A stretch of 64,000 nt of DNA from Apiospora phragmitis. Lineage: Eukaryota; Ascomycota; Sordariomycetes; Amphisphaeriales; Apiosporaceae. Positions 1 through 13,289 of the stretch are shown here, one piece after another. Each line of letters opens with the position of its first letter. Within the stretch, counting starts at the first letter, position 1. Location of the stretch: positions 3,224,001 through 3,288,000 of the forward strand of contig JAQQWL010000011.1 of the NCBI GenBank assembly GCA_038363925.1, read 5' to 3'. The position numbers and the translations under genes are program-made. The notes below the pieces were generated by a model. That model saw only the letters and a list, made by a program, of their open reading frames with translations. It made no database searches and was not told where the DNA came from.

Positions 1-677
1 TGCACCTTAACTGGGCCCCTCCTGGTACTGGTTTCTACCGATATCAACAGGGGAATCTTGGACTTCTCCCATCATACTGTCTCTTGGCCCCAAGTGGGCA
101 ACCCGACTGGCTTCCACACGGGCAAGTCTACAAGTCAACCCGATCGGAGTCATGCCTCGAAATAAGTCGTATCGTCATTAATGAGAGCCGCCTATCATTT
201 GCGCCTAAATACATCGAAGCTTCATGTCTGCTATGGTATCCGCCGTACACCCACAAAACTAGACACACTTGCTCATATATTCGACCCATCTGCTAAAAGT
301 CGATTTCGAGCCGTTGTCTTCCAACCAAAACCCTCCCAGGCGCTGGGAATAGCACCACCACTACTGCACCGCCATGCCTGGCCGAAAGCAACGGCAAACT
401 CAATATGGCGGGGTTGGTAAAGGAAATATCAATGCCAAAAGCGTGAGTCTCCCGAAAGCTGCACTGACTTTCAGCGGGTTTCCCAGCTTCCACTTCGCGA
501 GGGAACTTATATATTATGAATCGTCGCCGAGGTGAACCGTCTTTATATCGCAAATCTCATAATCGTCGTTACATGCGCCATGGTCGTTACCGAAAATCTC
601 CCGGGTGCTGCCGATCATGAAAGTGACACAAACAGAAAGCGAGGAATATGAAGCCGCAGCGGGTGCTTGGAGGGCGT
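1..677. other. Intergenic, left edge
   Basis: No convincing gene. The open frames here are short, overlap one another and lack family resemblance or coding-like codon use. The right part is the 3' flank of the Arl8 gene, which is read leftward. Confidence 0.6.
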
Positions 678-1535
678 TCATCTCGCAAACTTCATTAACC
701 ATTGGATGACAGCATCGAGGTTAGTTTCCTCTTTGGCACTGATGCCGTAACAGGACACCTCACGGTTGCCTATGACTTTCAACGACAAAGCCTCGATCAA
801 CTCGTCGACACTCAACTTGTTGGGCAAGTCCGACTTGTTACCGAGCACGAGCAAAGGGATTCCCTGAAGGCTAGGCTGCGACATCAGCGAGTGCAGTTCG
901 TCCTTTGCTTGAGGAAGGAGAGCCTGATCTGCGATATCGACAATGAACACAATGGCGTCTACGCCACGACAATACCGTTCCCACATCGGGCGAAACCGCG
1001 GCTGGCCTCCAAGATCCCAGCATTTCAGTGTGACATGGCCGCGTTGTACCTTTTTCATATTGAAGCCCACTGTGGGTATAGAGCTATACAGCCGTTCATT
1101 AGCGCCGATTCTGAAGGATAGCACATTGCGCGAGCACATGGAAGCGTTGACGTCGACAGGTCTTCGCCCCAGAAACAACGTTTGGTCAGGCTTACTCGAT
1201 CGTGAACTCTCCACCCTGCGAAGAAAAACAGTCGGCAACGGTCAGCGGCCCGGCTCAAATCGCCCAACAGAATCATTTCAACTCACCGATAAGACGCGCA
1301 ACAAGGATGTTTTGCCGGCGTTCTGCAGTCCGATCATTGTCACGTCCATCTCGGTTGCCCTATGAGAAGTCAGTCAGATATGTCATCTTCTTTGGCAACA
1401 TGGCAGAGGTCAGGATGGTGCAGGCGGCGGTGAAGACTTTTGTGCCATGTGACGTGACCCCGCGACGCAGATTCATAGTACTAACCAGAAGGTCCTGAGC
1501 AACCAGTCGTACACTTTTCGGAATAAGCCCGCCAT
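678..1535 (-). CDS. ARL8: Arl8-family small GTPase
   Basis: Arf-like GTPase of the Arl8 type, which in other eukaryotes links lysosomes/vacuoles and other late compartments to kinesin transport and fusion. Four exons: 1486-1535, 1287-1359, 1196-1215 (only 20 nt) and 678-1083, summing to 549 nt (182 aa), close to the usual Arl8 length of about 186. The start (MAGLFRKVYDWLLRTF) gives the amphipathic N-terminal helix typical of Arl8. Walker A is GLQNAGKTS. The switch regions read SIPTVGFNMKKV and WDLGGQPRFRPMWERYCRGV, and the base-recognition motif is NKSD. No frameshift. It is absent from budding yeast but normal in filamentous fungi. Family identification is firm; the exact cellular role here is inferred from homologues. 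Confidence 0.93.
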
Positions 1536-4500
1536 GGCGAAGAGGTGACGTGAAATGAGCCCGCTGATGTGCTTGGTGATGCAGGCGAGAGGCAGGAAGT
1601 GTAATTATTTTAAAAATGAAGAGCTTGTATCAATGAAGGTGTTTCTCGGTCAAGGTCCCCGAGAAATCGGTTTGCGCCTGTGTGTGTCGTTAGGCTGGAT
1701 CCTAGGGAACGCGCGGTGGGTAAACGCTGGCAAATGCTAGACGAGGTGTTCTCTAGACAGATGTTAAATAGCTGCGCTCGGTTGCTGTGATGGCGTTGGA
1801 AATTAGGAAATCAAATGTCTCGTATGACGGACGATAAATAATGAAGGCATGCAACATTGAACATTCTCTTTCGCAGCGGCCGCTCAGCAGGTAGGTATCG
1901 ATGAGGGGTGGTGAGCAGGCCCAGGACAGACCAGTTCGCGCGCAAAAGCGACCCTAGCCCGAAAGCTGTGGTGGTACGGGACAGTGACAGAGTACTGAGT
2001 ACCTAACCTATGTAACCTGGTCGCTGATCGAGCTTGAGACCTGTCCGCTTAGGACGACGGGGGGTTAAAGTGAAATTGCTAGGCCGTGATGACTTGGGAG
2101 AGAGCTCACAAGTCACGGGAAGAAAGAGGGTCGTATTGGGAATCCCCACCATCAGTTTTCGCACAAGCAGTATGATGAGCCGTGCTCGGGAAGCCCAGAT
2201 GCAGTAGTGGTCGAGCGGGAACTGATGGAGTCGGCCTGGCACTTGATGAAGCAAAGCGGCGGCTAAGCCAGTGGGAATACGTACTGCGATGGGACGGGCT
2301 GGGGCTCTCATTCGTTGAAAGGTTTCACCGCGGCCCCGCTGAGCTTTATGGATAGGTGGTGATGTAGGTACTGTAGAGGCCAGCAGCAGGTGGCAGGACA
2401 GGCAATTAGACCCAGGTATGTGTGGTCAAATATCTAAGTACCTAGCGCGAGAAAGGACATTGATGTAAGGGCGGTTGGGACCATGCCTGGAGCACCTCTG
2501 GAGCTCGCTCTGAGAAGAGGTGTAAGCGAAGGATCTCTGCAAGACAGCGGTGATGCCGGGGCCCCCTTGTGGTGGTCAGTGGCCGGCGGCGGCGGCGGCG
2601 GTGGCTGCAATAGATAGCCTTATGGTTCGTTGTATACCGGTACAGTATTGTAGCTTGCGACTAATTAGTTGGGGGCACTTGTACAAGGGAAACCCTGTAA
2701 AGATGGTTGAATGTTTGGTCAAAGGAACCGCGGTATGATGTTTCATCCAAGTCCCTTGCGGCAAGAGCAGCGGGTAAAACGACCGTTCGGCAGAGTACAG
2801 TACACCTCCGATTATAAAGGAATTGGACATGTCGACCAGATTAATGCTCACTTTATTGATTGTACCCATCTCGAGGCCACAAGGAATGTGGCAGTTCTGT
2901 GCTTGCACGCAGGGACACGGCGATCAAGTCTCTTTTTTCTTTCCTTACCTAGTTGGTCTCCGACTTGCTTGCTCTGCAGCTTCGGAAACCCGTTTTGGGG
3001 GTTGCTTCGGCTGCTGGCAAGGATTCTCCGCATCGAAGAGGCCTCTCAGGGTGTAACAATTTTTTCCCCACTTACATACGCCAATAACCTTGCCATCCAT
3101 GGAATGTAAACTGCCTCGCGCTTTGGAAATCTGCTCTGGCCTGGCTGGCGGTAGGCTTGACTGTGAGATTTGGTCGCACAAGGAGAACAGACGAAGGTGA
3201 CAGGTACCCAGTCGTGCAAGAGAACACAAGATGTTTGTCCGTCCGGGGAGCCGGCACCAGATACCTAGCGGGCGGCCTGCGCAGTCGACGCCAGTGGTAC
3301 TGTACAGCCGAGAAGTCACACACTGCCGGGGGTAGTATCGAGACCCAGGCAGCTCCGGATTGATAGGTTGGCGTCCGCTCGTTTCTTGAGATCTCAATGT
3401 TGCTTGCAACTGAGGTAAGGCAGAATGAGCGAGAGATGATCAAGCATGCTAGCATCTTTTAAACACGGCCACGGTGAGAGCAAAGGGTTTGGCAAAGGCC
3501 GGAGCGACCCCTGGGGCTTACGGATCCCAGGCATCATTCACCTTTCCAAACGCCATCCAGAGAGAGCCGCACCCACGGGGGAGACGGGCCAGAGGTCAGG
3601 CATCACTGCAACAACCGAGTTCCATGCATTTGTTCCCACTGGGGCCAGTACTTGGCCAGCAGACCACACTCTAGGAGTTTTATAAACCACTCATCCGTGC
3701 GAGGCCCTCAAGCTACGACGTACAGGCACACCGGCACGCATCGCGTGAGATTGCAGCCAATGACGCCCATGGACACTTCCACAGCCTATGCCGGTCGCGC
3801 ATGTTGCCTGCTTTGCCGAGATACCACCAAGGAGGCTCAGATCAAGGACACCATTCGTAAGATGGTGGGGAGAGATTGATAACAGCCATTGAAGTCAGGT
3901 GAGTTTACCCCAACACCGCGATATGGAATCGACATGAGGTCAACGATAGGCAGCAGAGGAGCATTGATTCGTAGATTCCCTGGGAAATATCTTGATTCAA
4001 CTCTCTGAATCTTGACTACGTACATGTATGTAGGTATCTATGTTAAACCTCGCTGCCTAGCCCCCCTAAGCTCATTGTCAGCACATTGGTTAGCTCCGTT
4101 AAACTTCCGGATGCTGTGTCCTGCAAATTCCTGAGAGCTACCCGCCGTCTTTACTTGTGCATTTCGGGATGCCATACTCGTTGGCTCGTAGCGACTACCC
4201 TCCTGTCTAAACACGAACTTCAGATATCGACGGGACGATGGATATCTAGCTACATGTACACTCTAGGCCAGTGCATTGAGGTCGGCGGTGGAAAGTAGCG
4301 CTGCATATTTTTATCAAGCGACTTCATAGAATTTCCCTATTGATACTATTTATACTGGTGCCGCGATTACGTCATATAATAGCCAACATGATAGATATCA
4401 TCAAGTGCACTGTACCTAATCTTAACTTCCATACTAAATAATGCCCTTTCTCTTACTATATCGTAACTGCAACTGCGTACAAACTACTGCTACTGCCACT

Positions 4501-4832
4501 AGGCATGTAGGCTATGGGGGTCGTAGACTTTTATGTTCTTGTAAAGTAATAAAAAGCTACTACATTGCGGGGCACTTCCCGGCCGCATCGGGGTTAAGAT
4601 AAGAGCATTTACATCTGCTTATCGCAGGAAACTTTTTATTTTATTTTGCGGATGGTCCTAGGAAGTTGTAGTCCGGATTGCCAAAGACCCCAGATACCAA
4701 GTTCCGACTTCGACACCGTAAGCCTGCAATTGAAAGTCCTATTGGCCTTTCTTCATACTGCATTGTGTTCGGATGCATGCTTGAGCTGCCTGCTTGAATC
4801 ATATCGGCGCAGTTCGCCAACCAAACATCAAC
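1536..4832. other. Long intergenic region
   Basis: About 3.3 kb without a supportable gene. The overlapping frames around 2945-3455 lack codon bias, splice structure or family motifs. A short GGC-type trinucleotide run lies at about 2583-2604. The last few hundred bases, AT-rich around 4380-4640, are probably the promoter of the RPA135 gene. Confidence 0.6.
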
Positions 4833-7800
4833 ATGGCGCCCGCGCCGACCAGCACAAGCTGGGATCACGAATACAACACCCTGCGTCGCCAAAAGCTCTT
4901 TACAGACCCTCCGACGGATCGCTCTGCCTACCCTCTACTTCAGATTGCCGTCGATCCCCATATCGAGTCTTTTGACGCTATCTTCGAGGAAGGCGGACTT
5001 CTCGACAATGGCCTTGCCGATATCGACACGAGAACGTTCCTGGATGGTGATGATAGATCGCCCTTGGCTTCAAGGAATCGACTCTCGATCAAGTACATGG
5101 GCGTACACGTGCAGAAGTCACAGGTGCCACCCTCCAACAAGTTCGCCAAGAATCGCGAAATTTTCCCAGCAGAATGTAGGGAGCGGCACGTTACCTACAA
5201 GAGAAACTTGCCGCCACATTCGAGTACAGAATCAACGATGGCGAAGCAAGGGAGTTTACGCGAGAACTGGGCAGATGCCTTTGATGGTTAAGGTAAGATC
5301 ACACGGCAGGATTGTGTAATGACAGCGATGCAGTCAGTACTAATGCGCTTTCAATTAGTCCAAATTCTGCCACCTTAGAAACAACAGTCCTGCGCAGCTT
5401 GTTGCACGAAAGGAGGAATCCGAAGAGCTGGGAGGATACTTCATCGTCAATGGTATCGAGAAGATTATTCGACTTCTTCTTGTGAACCGAAGGAACTTTC
5501 CCCTGGCCATTGAACGCCCCAGCTTCCAGAACCGCGGCCCCAGTTATACCTCTTACGGCATCATTATCAGATCTGTGCGCCCCGATGAGACCTCTCAGAC
5601 CAACAACCTTCATTACCTGAACGATGGCAATGTCACGTTCAGGTTTTCTTGGCGCAAGTCCGAGTACCTTGTCCCGGTTTTGATGATCCTCAAGGCTCTT
5701 GTTGAGACAAACGATCGCGAAATCTTTGAGGGGCTGGTTGGCTCGCCGGACTCCAAAGGCATCAAGAACACCTTCCTTACAGACAGAGTCGAACTTTTGC
5801 TGCGAACCTACAAAACATATGGGTTGTATACCAAAGAGCAGACCAGAGCCTACCTTGGAGAAAAATTCCGACCCGTTCTTGGTGTGTCGGAGACTTTATC
5901 CAACTACGAGGCAGGAACTGAGTTCCTACGGAAGATTGTGCTGGTACATTTGGGCAACGTCAACGTCACCGAGAAGCAAGACTCCGACAAATTCCGCCTG
6001 CTTCTTCTCTCTATCCGAAAACTGTATGCCCTTGTAGCTGGCGAATGCGCCGTGGACAACCCTGATGCTGCACAAAACCAGGAGATCCTGCTGGGTGGCT
6101 TTTTGTACGGTATGATCATCAAGGAACGCCTCGATGAGCTCCTATCAACTGGTGTGCGAACCTCGCTACGGGACTACTTTAGGAGGAACCCGGCGAGAAC
6201 CTTCACATCGCAGGAGTTCGGCAAGGACTTTCCCATGAAAATATTCCAAAAGACCACCGAGAATCTTGGTGAGATGCTGCAGTACTTCTTGTCTACTGGT
6301 AATCTCAACTCTCAGTCTGGCTTGGACTTGCAGCAAGTTTCTGGTTTCACGGTCGTGGCCGAGAAGCTGAACTTTTTGCGTTTCATCAGTCACTTCCGCA
6401 TGGTGCATCGTGGCAGCTTCTTCGCCCAGCTGAAGACGACCACTGTCCGCAAACTGCTCCCCGAATCTTGGGGTTTCCTTTGCCCTGTGCATACCCCTGA
6501 TGGTTCTCCATGTGGTCTTCTGAACCATCTAGCTCACAAATGCAAGATCATGACGAAAGCGGTCGATGCTTCGGCTATTCCAGCGCTTGCTGCAGAGCTT
6601 GGAGTAGTTAGTACCTCTTCAGCTGCTACCGATGAGAGTGTTCCTGTCATGCTTAATGGACGAATTCTTGGGTGGTGTAAGCCTGCTGAATCGCGAAGGA
6701 TTGCAGACACTTTCCGATATTGGAAAGTGGAGGGTTCTCATGGAGTTCCGCTGCACCTCGAGATTGGCTACGTTCCTGCCTCCAACGGTGGCTCCTATCC
6801 TGGCATTTACATGTCCTCAGAGCCGGCCAGGATGACCAGGCCTGTGAAGTATTTACCGTTAGAGAAGGAAGATTTCGTCGGGCCACTTGAACAGCCTTAC
6901 ATGTCTATTGCTTGTACGGAACCGGAAGTCGTCTCCGGCGAATCAACCCATGTCGAATTCGATCCGACCAACATGTTGTCCATCCTGGCCAATATGACAC
7001 CTTTTTCTGACTTTAACCAATCGCCCAGAAACATGTACCAGTGTCAAATGGGTAAACAAACCATGGGAACTCCTGCCACAGCGTTACGCTACCGAACCGA
7101 CAACAAGATGTATCGCATTCAAACCGGACAAACGCCAGTCGTCCGTTCGCCCTTACACAATGCCTATGGTTTCGACAATTTCCCCAACGGCTTCAATGCG
7201 GTGGTTGCCGTTATCTCCTATACTGGATACGACATGGACGACGCTATGATTATCAACAAATCGGCCCACGAACGCGGCTTTGGCCACGGTACTATCTATA
7301 AGGTGAAGAAGATAACTTTGAAGGAGGAGAGTAGATCGAAGAATACCAAGGGCGTACAGAAGCTCTTTGGATTCGCCCCTGGGGTCCTGTAAAAGGTTCT
7401 GCTCAGACCATGCTGGACAATGATGGTCTACCACACGTTGGAAGAATGGTGCAGGAGGGCGATGTCATTTGTGCCTGGCACACTGTTACGGCAGATTACA
7501 GTGGAAACTTGGTGAACAGAGACGGCCAAACACATTTCGAGAAGTACAAGGATTCGGAAGTCGGCTTCATCGAAGAGGTCCGCCTGCTTGGCAGCGACAC
7601 AGGCAATGAACCTGCGCAGACCATCTCCATTAAATTCCGCATCCCTCGATCTCCCGTTATTGGCGACAAGTTCTCCTCACGTCACGGGCAGAAAGGTGTG
7701 GCCTCTCAGAAATGGCCAGCTGTTGATATGCCGTTTTCGGAATCGGGCATTCAGCCGGATATCATCATCAACCCTCATGCTTTCCCCTCCCGTATGACAA

Positions 7801-8618
7801 TTGGTATGTTCGTGGAGTCCCTAGCTGGTAAAGCTGGTTGTCTTCACGGCTTGGCGCAGGAGTCCACACCATTCCGGTTTGATGAGGAAAATACCGCTGG
7901 CGACTACTTTGGTCATCAGTTGAAAATGGCTGGGTACAACTACCATGGCAACGAGCCAATGTATTCTGGCATTACGGGCGAGGAGCTGGCTGCAGACATT
8001 TATATTGGTGTCGTCTACTACCAACGCTTGCGACACATGGTTAACGACAAGTATCAAGTCCGAACGACTGGTCCTGTCGTATCCACGACCGGCCAGCCGA
8101 TCAAGGGAAGAAAGCGCGGTGGTGGTATTCGTGTGGGAGAGATGGAGCGCGATGCCTTGCTCGCACACGGCACCGCCTTCCTTCTCCAGGACCGTTTGAT
8201 GAACTGTTCGGATTATTCACGGTCGTGGATCTGCCGGAAGTGCGGCTCCTTCCTCTCGGTGCAGCCGACGGTGTCACCGTTTTTGACGAAGAAGAAGACG
8301 GTCAGCACAGTACGCTGCCGAAACTGTGCCGTTCGGCTGGATCATATGAAAGACGGGGAACTGGCCAAGATTACGGGGGAGATCTGGGAAGACGGCCAGG
8401 GCAACCAGTGGGTAGGCGGCGAAGACACGACCCTAGTGGCGGTGCCTGGCGCTTTGAAGTATCTTGACGTCGAACTTGCCGCCATGGGTGTGAAGCTCAA
8501 GTACCGCGTGGATCCCAAAGACGCGACACGACGCGGCCCTCTGATTCAAACGAAATGGGATGGTCTCGCATCGGGCAGGAAAGCCGACAGCCAGCAGCCC
8601 GCGCTCGTTGCAGCATAA
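4833..8618 (+). CDS. RPA135: RNA polymerase I second-largest subunit (RPA135)
   Basis: Second-largest subunit of RNA polymerase I, which transcribes the 35S rDNA in the nucleolus. The start MAPAPTSTSWDHEYNTLRRQ is followed by the family segment FTDPPTDRSAYPLLQ. Later motifs are WGFLCPVHTPDGSPCGLLNH, GYDMDDAMIINKS, the GDKFSSRHGQKG catalytic loop, and a C-terminal zinc ribbon with two CxxC pairs (CRKC, CRNC) near 8230-8330. One intron, 5293-5358, has branch site TACTAAT at 5338. Three one-base deletions break the frame: an A run at about 5204-5206, a G run at 5269-5271 and G4 at 7381-7384. The exons sum to 3720 nt; adding three bases gives 3723 (1240 aa), a normal length for the family. An essential gene is unlikely to be broken three times, so assembly error is the best reading. 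Confidence 0.95.
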
Positions 8619-10721
8619 TCGGAAACTGTATGTCTTATCGGAGCAGCATGGATAGGCGTTGAAAAGAGAAGGGTCATTTAATTTTGGTTTTATATTACGA
8701 TAGAATTCTACATAGTCCAACCTTGTAGATTTAAAGCAACGGATCTACCAAGGCTAGAAGTAATTGTTGTGGTAATCGCTTACAAAGTCTCTGAGATACT
8801 TTAACGATCCATACTAGTACAGTATGTATTATCCAACATCGAGTCCTGCCTAGCCTGCAGAGTCGTTCCTCGTTTGCGGGGGCGGGTTACGTAATCACTG
8901 CTATCGTGTAAGATTGATTGAACCCCTGAATAGAATAGCCAGAGTCTGAAGTAAGAAATATATACCAAGTAGGAAGCGGGATCTAAAGAGGTTAAGATTG
9001 CGCAAATCAAGGATACCTAATACTATATGCAGGAGACATTTGATATTCTTTCTAAAGTACATAGATTATGTGTACATACCTTATGTATGACCCGTATCTG
9101 CGGGACAATTGATGTCCCAGCGTAGCCAAATGTCCAAGTCCAACACTGTAAATCCCGAAGGTGATCCGTCCCGGTCGGGCAAAGATGAGAGTAAAGATCC
9201 ACCTGGGCAGCATCAGATCGCAATAATGAAATGCATACGGAGTAGGGATAGCGCAATACTTCCCCGATATGGGACAGGATGCTTGTGGCTAGACCGCTTC
9301 AGGTTCTGTCTAGGCTAGCAGCTCGGAGGACGAGAGCAAAAGCAGGCAAGCGAGCCAAAGTAGCCACAAGCGGCGGGTGGGTCATACTCATAACGGTTTG
9401 AGCGGGATGGACAGTTGATATTGATATCAAATAGCCCCCAATACCTAGTACTGCCAATACAACACCAACGCGACGTCGTAGCTGGTAGCAGTGCAGCGCA
9501 CAACACAAATATGTATGTAGTTTGGATGAACCTGACTAGGCTGCGAATTCCTCAATCAATTGGTTCAGGCGCCGAGGCGTCTTGGACTGCCTGCACAGCC
9601 ACTCTGGTCTGAGACTATTCGGTTTCAGCAGCCTTTAAGGCTTACTTGCAGCTTTATTTACAGCCTACGGAATATGCCTGGCGCAGGAATCGCAGTCGGC
9701 ATGAAGAAGAGGCCCCCCTCTTGCCCTCCCGGCTGCCACTAATGACGATGGTCACTTGAGCGCCCCCAGACGGCTCTTGGAGGTCTTGGGGCCTTGGCGG
9801 GTTTTCACGCAAAGCTAGGGGAAGCAGTCGGAGCTTGGCAAGGGACAGACCAGGCACCAGGCAGATCAAAGCAGCAACCTTGTCGCTCGCTCCGCTCCAG
9901 CTAATTGCGACCGCCCTCAGGATTCGGCTTGATTGTCGGTGGTACAGCAGATTGATTGTCACGCTCTCTCTCTCCTCGGGTTCTGTTTTCTCTCTTCAGT
10001 CGCTCACAGTCTTTTGCAAAAGAGAGACTATCGTGACCCATCCCTCCTCATGGCAATTCTACATTGCTGACTCTCCTTTATGTGTTATTTTTTATACCCT
10101 AAAGACGCCCTACCCTGACTGCCGCTGAGGCTGGGCTGGTGATTTTTAAGAGTTTTGTTTTATTTACCCCTCGACGGGAGTGAGAAGAAAGAGAATCTCG
10201 GCTTACAATCGAATCGAATAAGTTTTATCTCGTTGGTCTATGGCCACCAGTCGTTCCTTTTTCCCTGCGACTTTCTGAGGTGCCTTTGTGTGCATTTCCA
10301 CCAATCCGCCGCCCAACGCTCATTACTTGTACTGCCTTTACCACTTGGACCAAACGTGCGCCCCCCGATTGCATCTTCGGTTGGATCCTATTTCCGCAAA
10401 CACGGCACTTTGTTTGTTTGCTTACCGTCACTCCTTGGCCGATATCTTGTTTTGGCGCATCGACTTGTGCTACGGCCTCATCTTCGCATTGCGACATACT
10501 TTGTTCCCTGCATGCGCTACTTCGCGAGTAACGCGAAAGCCAAATCCCGCGATCAAGCCACCCATTTCCCAAATCCGACCGCCATTGGAGGATGGAGAGA
10601 TAGCGACCAATTTGAATTTCAACCGTCGACTGCGCAACAATCTTTATAACATTCTTGTGTATTCTGAACCATTTCGAACTCTTCTGACTGATTCTGCGGT
10701 ACCCACGGGTTTGACGACACC
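8619..10721. other. Intergenic plus probable long 5' leader
   Basis: No gene recognised. Pyrimidine-rich tracts at about 9963-10000 and beyond look like the promoter and transcription-start region of the next gene. The 160-190 aa frames on both strands at 10155-10803 overlap each other and resemble no family, so I treat them as chance frames in a long 5' leader. Confidence 0.55.
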
Positions 10722-12216
10722 ATGCGTCATATAGGCTCCGTAATGGAGCGGAGCCTGGTGCCCGAGAGGAGCATCGGAGAGGCCCTGATGAGTTTGGCGG
10801 CAAGGAGCGTAGCCGCCGGCTTCATGAAACGGGATATCATAGGAGATGCGAAGGGCCAAGCTATGGATGTGCAAAAGGCCTTCTCCAGCTGGGACAATTG
10901 CATGCAGGCAGTATACTGCAAGTGGCCAGTGATTGGAGTTATTATAGTAGGAGGCTTGATCCTATTCTCCATCATTTGGTGTTGTGTTCGGTGCCTGTGT
11001 TGCGGTCTTTCGTGCTGCTGCTCATGCTTCCGATGCCTCAAGTGCTGTGGAAACTGTTGTGGCTGCTGCGACTCGCCTAATCAGAGGAGCAAATATCTCG
11101 ACGAACCTTTCATCCCACCACATCACGCAGAAAACCAGGCCTACCGGTCCCAGGCTCCCATGTACGCCCCCACGACGGCGCCTACGATGGTCCCCGCAGT
11201 CGCTCCGTCGTTCGCCAAGGCTGAGCCGCCGCAGTACGCCGAGTTTGACACCGGAAAGAAAGGCGGAGGTGACGAGTTGCCGAGATGCCCAGTTGGGAAG
11301 GAGCATCGTCGAAGCAAGTGTTGGTTGAGGAGGATGCTGTCGAGCTGGAGCCGATGAAGAAGCCAGACCCTATGCAAAACGCATCCATGATGGGTGCTGG
11401 CGTAGTGTCTCCGGGCGGTGTTTCCCCGGCTAGCGGGACCAGCCCGTATGGACCGCCCTCGCAGACTGGACCCAACGGATACATGGCTGCGGCCCGGCCA
11501 GACAACAACATGTATAGCATGAACGGAAATGGAAGTGGCCAGGTCTACAATGGAAGTTACGGTCAAGCCTCCCGCGACAACATGAACCAAGGCTATGGAA
11601 ACCAGCCCTACGGCGATCAAAGCGGCCAAGGCTATGATCAGAATTATGGGATGCTGGTTGGCGCAGTGGCTGCTGCAGGCGCGATGGGCCAGGGGAGACG
11701 CACACCGCACCAGGACTACAACAACGGCAATGGGGGCTATGGAGCTGGGCAGATGAACCAAGGCTACTCCCAGTCTCAAACTCCTAGGCCGTACGAGGAC
11801 TACTCCCGAAGCATAACACCTTCGAATGCCGCATACGGCCATCCCACACGCAAGGTAACGGACCTTATGGAGGAAGCCCCGCCAGGATGAGGACTTCCGG
11901 CGCCCCAACAACACGGTGGCGGTTACAATGATCCGAGAGGGTATAGCCAGGGTGGATACGGCGCCCCTGACCAGCGTATGAGGGCGTCTCCTGCGCCGCA
12001 ACAGGGCGGATATGGCCAGGCCGGAGGGTATGGTGGGAGGTCGCAAACACCCAATAGCTATGCCCGCCAGCAACCTGGGCCTGGGCCTCGTCGGCAGAAT
12101 ACCTACGATGTGACGCCGCAGACGCGGCGCGCCCCCCGCAACGCTCCTACACCGATGTGCCGCCTCCCGTCTCGCCCATCCAGAACACGGGCGGCTTCGA
12201 CTTCGTCTCGGGCTAA
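10722..12216 (+). CDS. Fibroin-3-like Cys-rich membrane protein
   Basis: Family often annotated 'fibroin-3 related protein' in filamentous ascomycetes; function unknown. The N-terminus carries FSSWDNCMQAVYCKWPV, then one transmembrane helix (GVIIVGGLILFSIIWCCV), then a dense Cys cluster (CCVRCLCCGLSCCCSC and on) that looks suited to palmitoylation or metal binding. The long tail is rich in Gly, Tyr, Gln and Pro (YGNQPYG, QGGYG repeats), probably disordered. The frame is broken at 11282 (a missing G), near 11850 (one missing base), in the C4 at 11903-11906 (one extra base) and in the C6 at 12132-12137 (one missing). With these corrected, 1495 nt becomes 1497 (498 aa) and the protein ends in FDFVSG with TAA at 12214. 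The later frame beyond that stop is an artefact of the shift. No intron seen. Confidence 0.8.
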
Positions 12217-13289
12217 TCGCGCACGGCCGATAGCGCGAGCCCGCCGCCGCTGCAGGCGCCGCAAGCGGCCAACGGCGGAACGGCGTACCCCGGATATCGA
12301 CCTTATAAGCCCGCAGTATAAAAAGACGGGCTACTAAACGACAGGAACGCAGGGGGTTTGGTGGGCTCTAGAGTTTCCCATTTCTCCACATCCATCGCGA
12401 TCAAGGGAGATTGATTCATAGAGACCGAAAATATTATGATATCTAAAAGGACGAAAGAAAGATAAGCCCGTGGCTTAACTGTTGTTGATACTATTCGAAT
12501 TTAAACCCCCTCTGCTTGTTTGTACATAGCCCCCCGGAGCTGCCGAGGATGGATCTACGGCAGCAGGGGGCGGCTAGGGGGAAACCAACTGAATGAAGTA
12601 TCTTTCAGAAGATAGCTAGGCGTTCTTGGGTGTCATGGGATGAATGCGGGCGGATGATTGGGTTACGTATACATGCATACCTACCTAGGTAGGGTAGCAA
12701 GGGTAATCTCTGGTGGCTGTGGTTGTTTGGTTGGTATCTTCGGTTCCATTCCAACTTGGGACATAGGCATCTGTATCAGTATCTCTACATGAGCACTCGC
12801 GTGGAATCCAGCATGATCAACATAACGTTGCATATATTCTCAATAAATATGCCATCTTACAACTATTCTCTCTGCTTATTTATCGTGAACATCGTGGTTC
12901 TTGATAACCTCAGTCAAGATTAGATGTAGGAAGACGCTTACAAAGCCGGAACCCCTATTCGGCTGGCGAAGAAGAGAGGGACATATCTAGAGCATATCAA
13001 TGTCTTCTACAATAAGAGGACGAGAAGCACATGTACCTACTTGCAAATACTTCAGCATTTCCAACTAGAATCACATATCGAGTTGCAAGTGTAGTGGTAG
13101 TTGAGGGTCGTCCAATTTAGACCATTTTCAAACGAAAAGTTTATGTGCACTTTGCAGTAGACCGACTCCCTTATATATACAACAATGCAACGATGCAACA
13201 ATGCCAAAGCTTCCTGCCCGAGTTGAAACGAGAAACCACTGAAACGCCATACTGTATGCCGATAAAAACGTAGATACACCTTTTCCCTT
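12217..13289. other. Intergenic between convergent genes
   Basis: Convergent 3' flanks. It holds a 14-base perfect palindrome built of CCTAC/GTAGG around CCTAGG at 12680-12693. No gene recognised. Confidence 0.6.

Noticed and set aside
2945..3455. Minus-strand frames of 154 and 127 codons
   Set aside because: Overlap in different frames, no motif, no bias, no splice structure.
7381..7384. Programmed ribosomal frameshift in RPA135
   Set aside because: No slippery heptamer or downstream structure seen, two more shifts occur in the same gene, and similar G-run shifts occur in unrelated genes.
10155..10803. Overlapping 164- and 192-codon frames on opposite strands
   Set aside because: Neither shows family resemblance or coding bias; the region is better seen as leader of the fibroin-like gene.
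11141..12073. 310-codon minus-strand frame
   Set aside because: Antisense to the fibroin-like gene; its length comes from the low-complexity repeat region.
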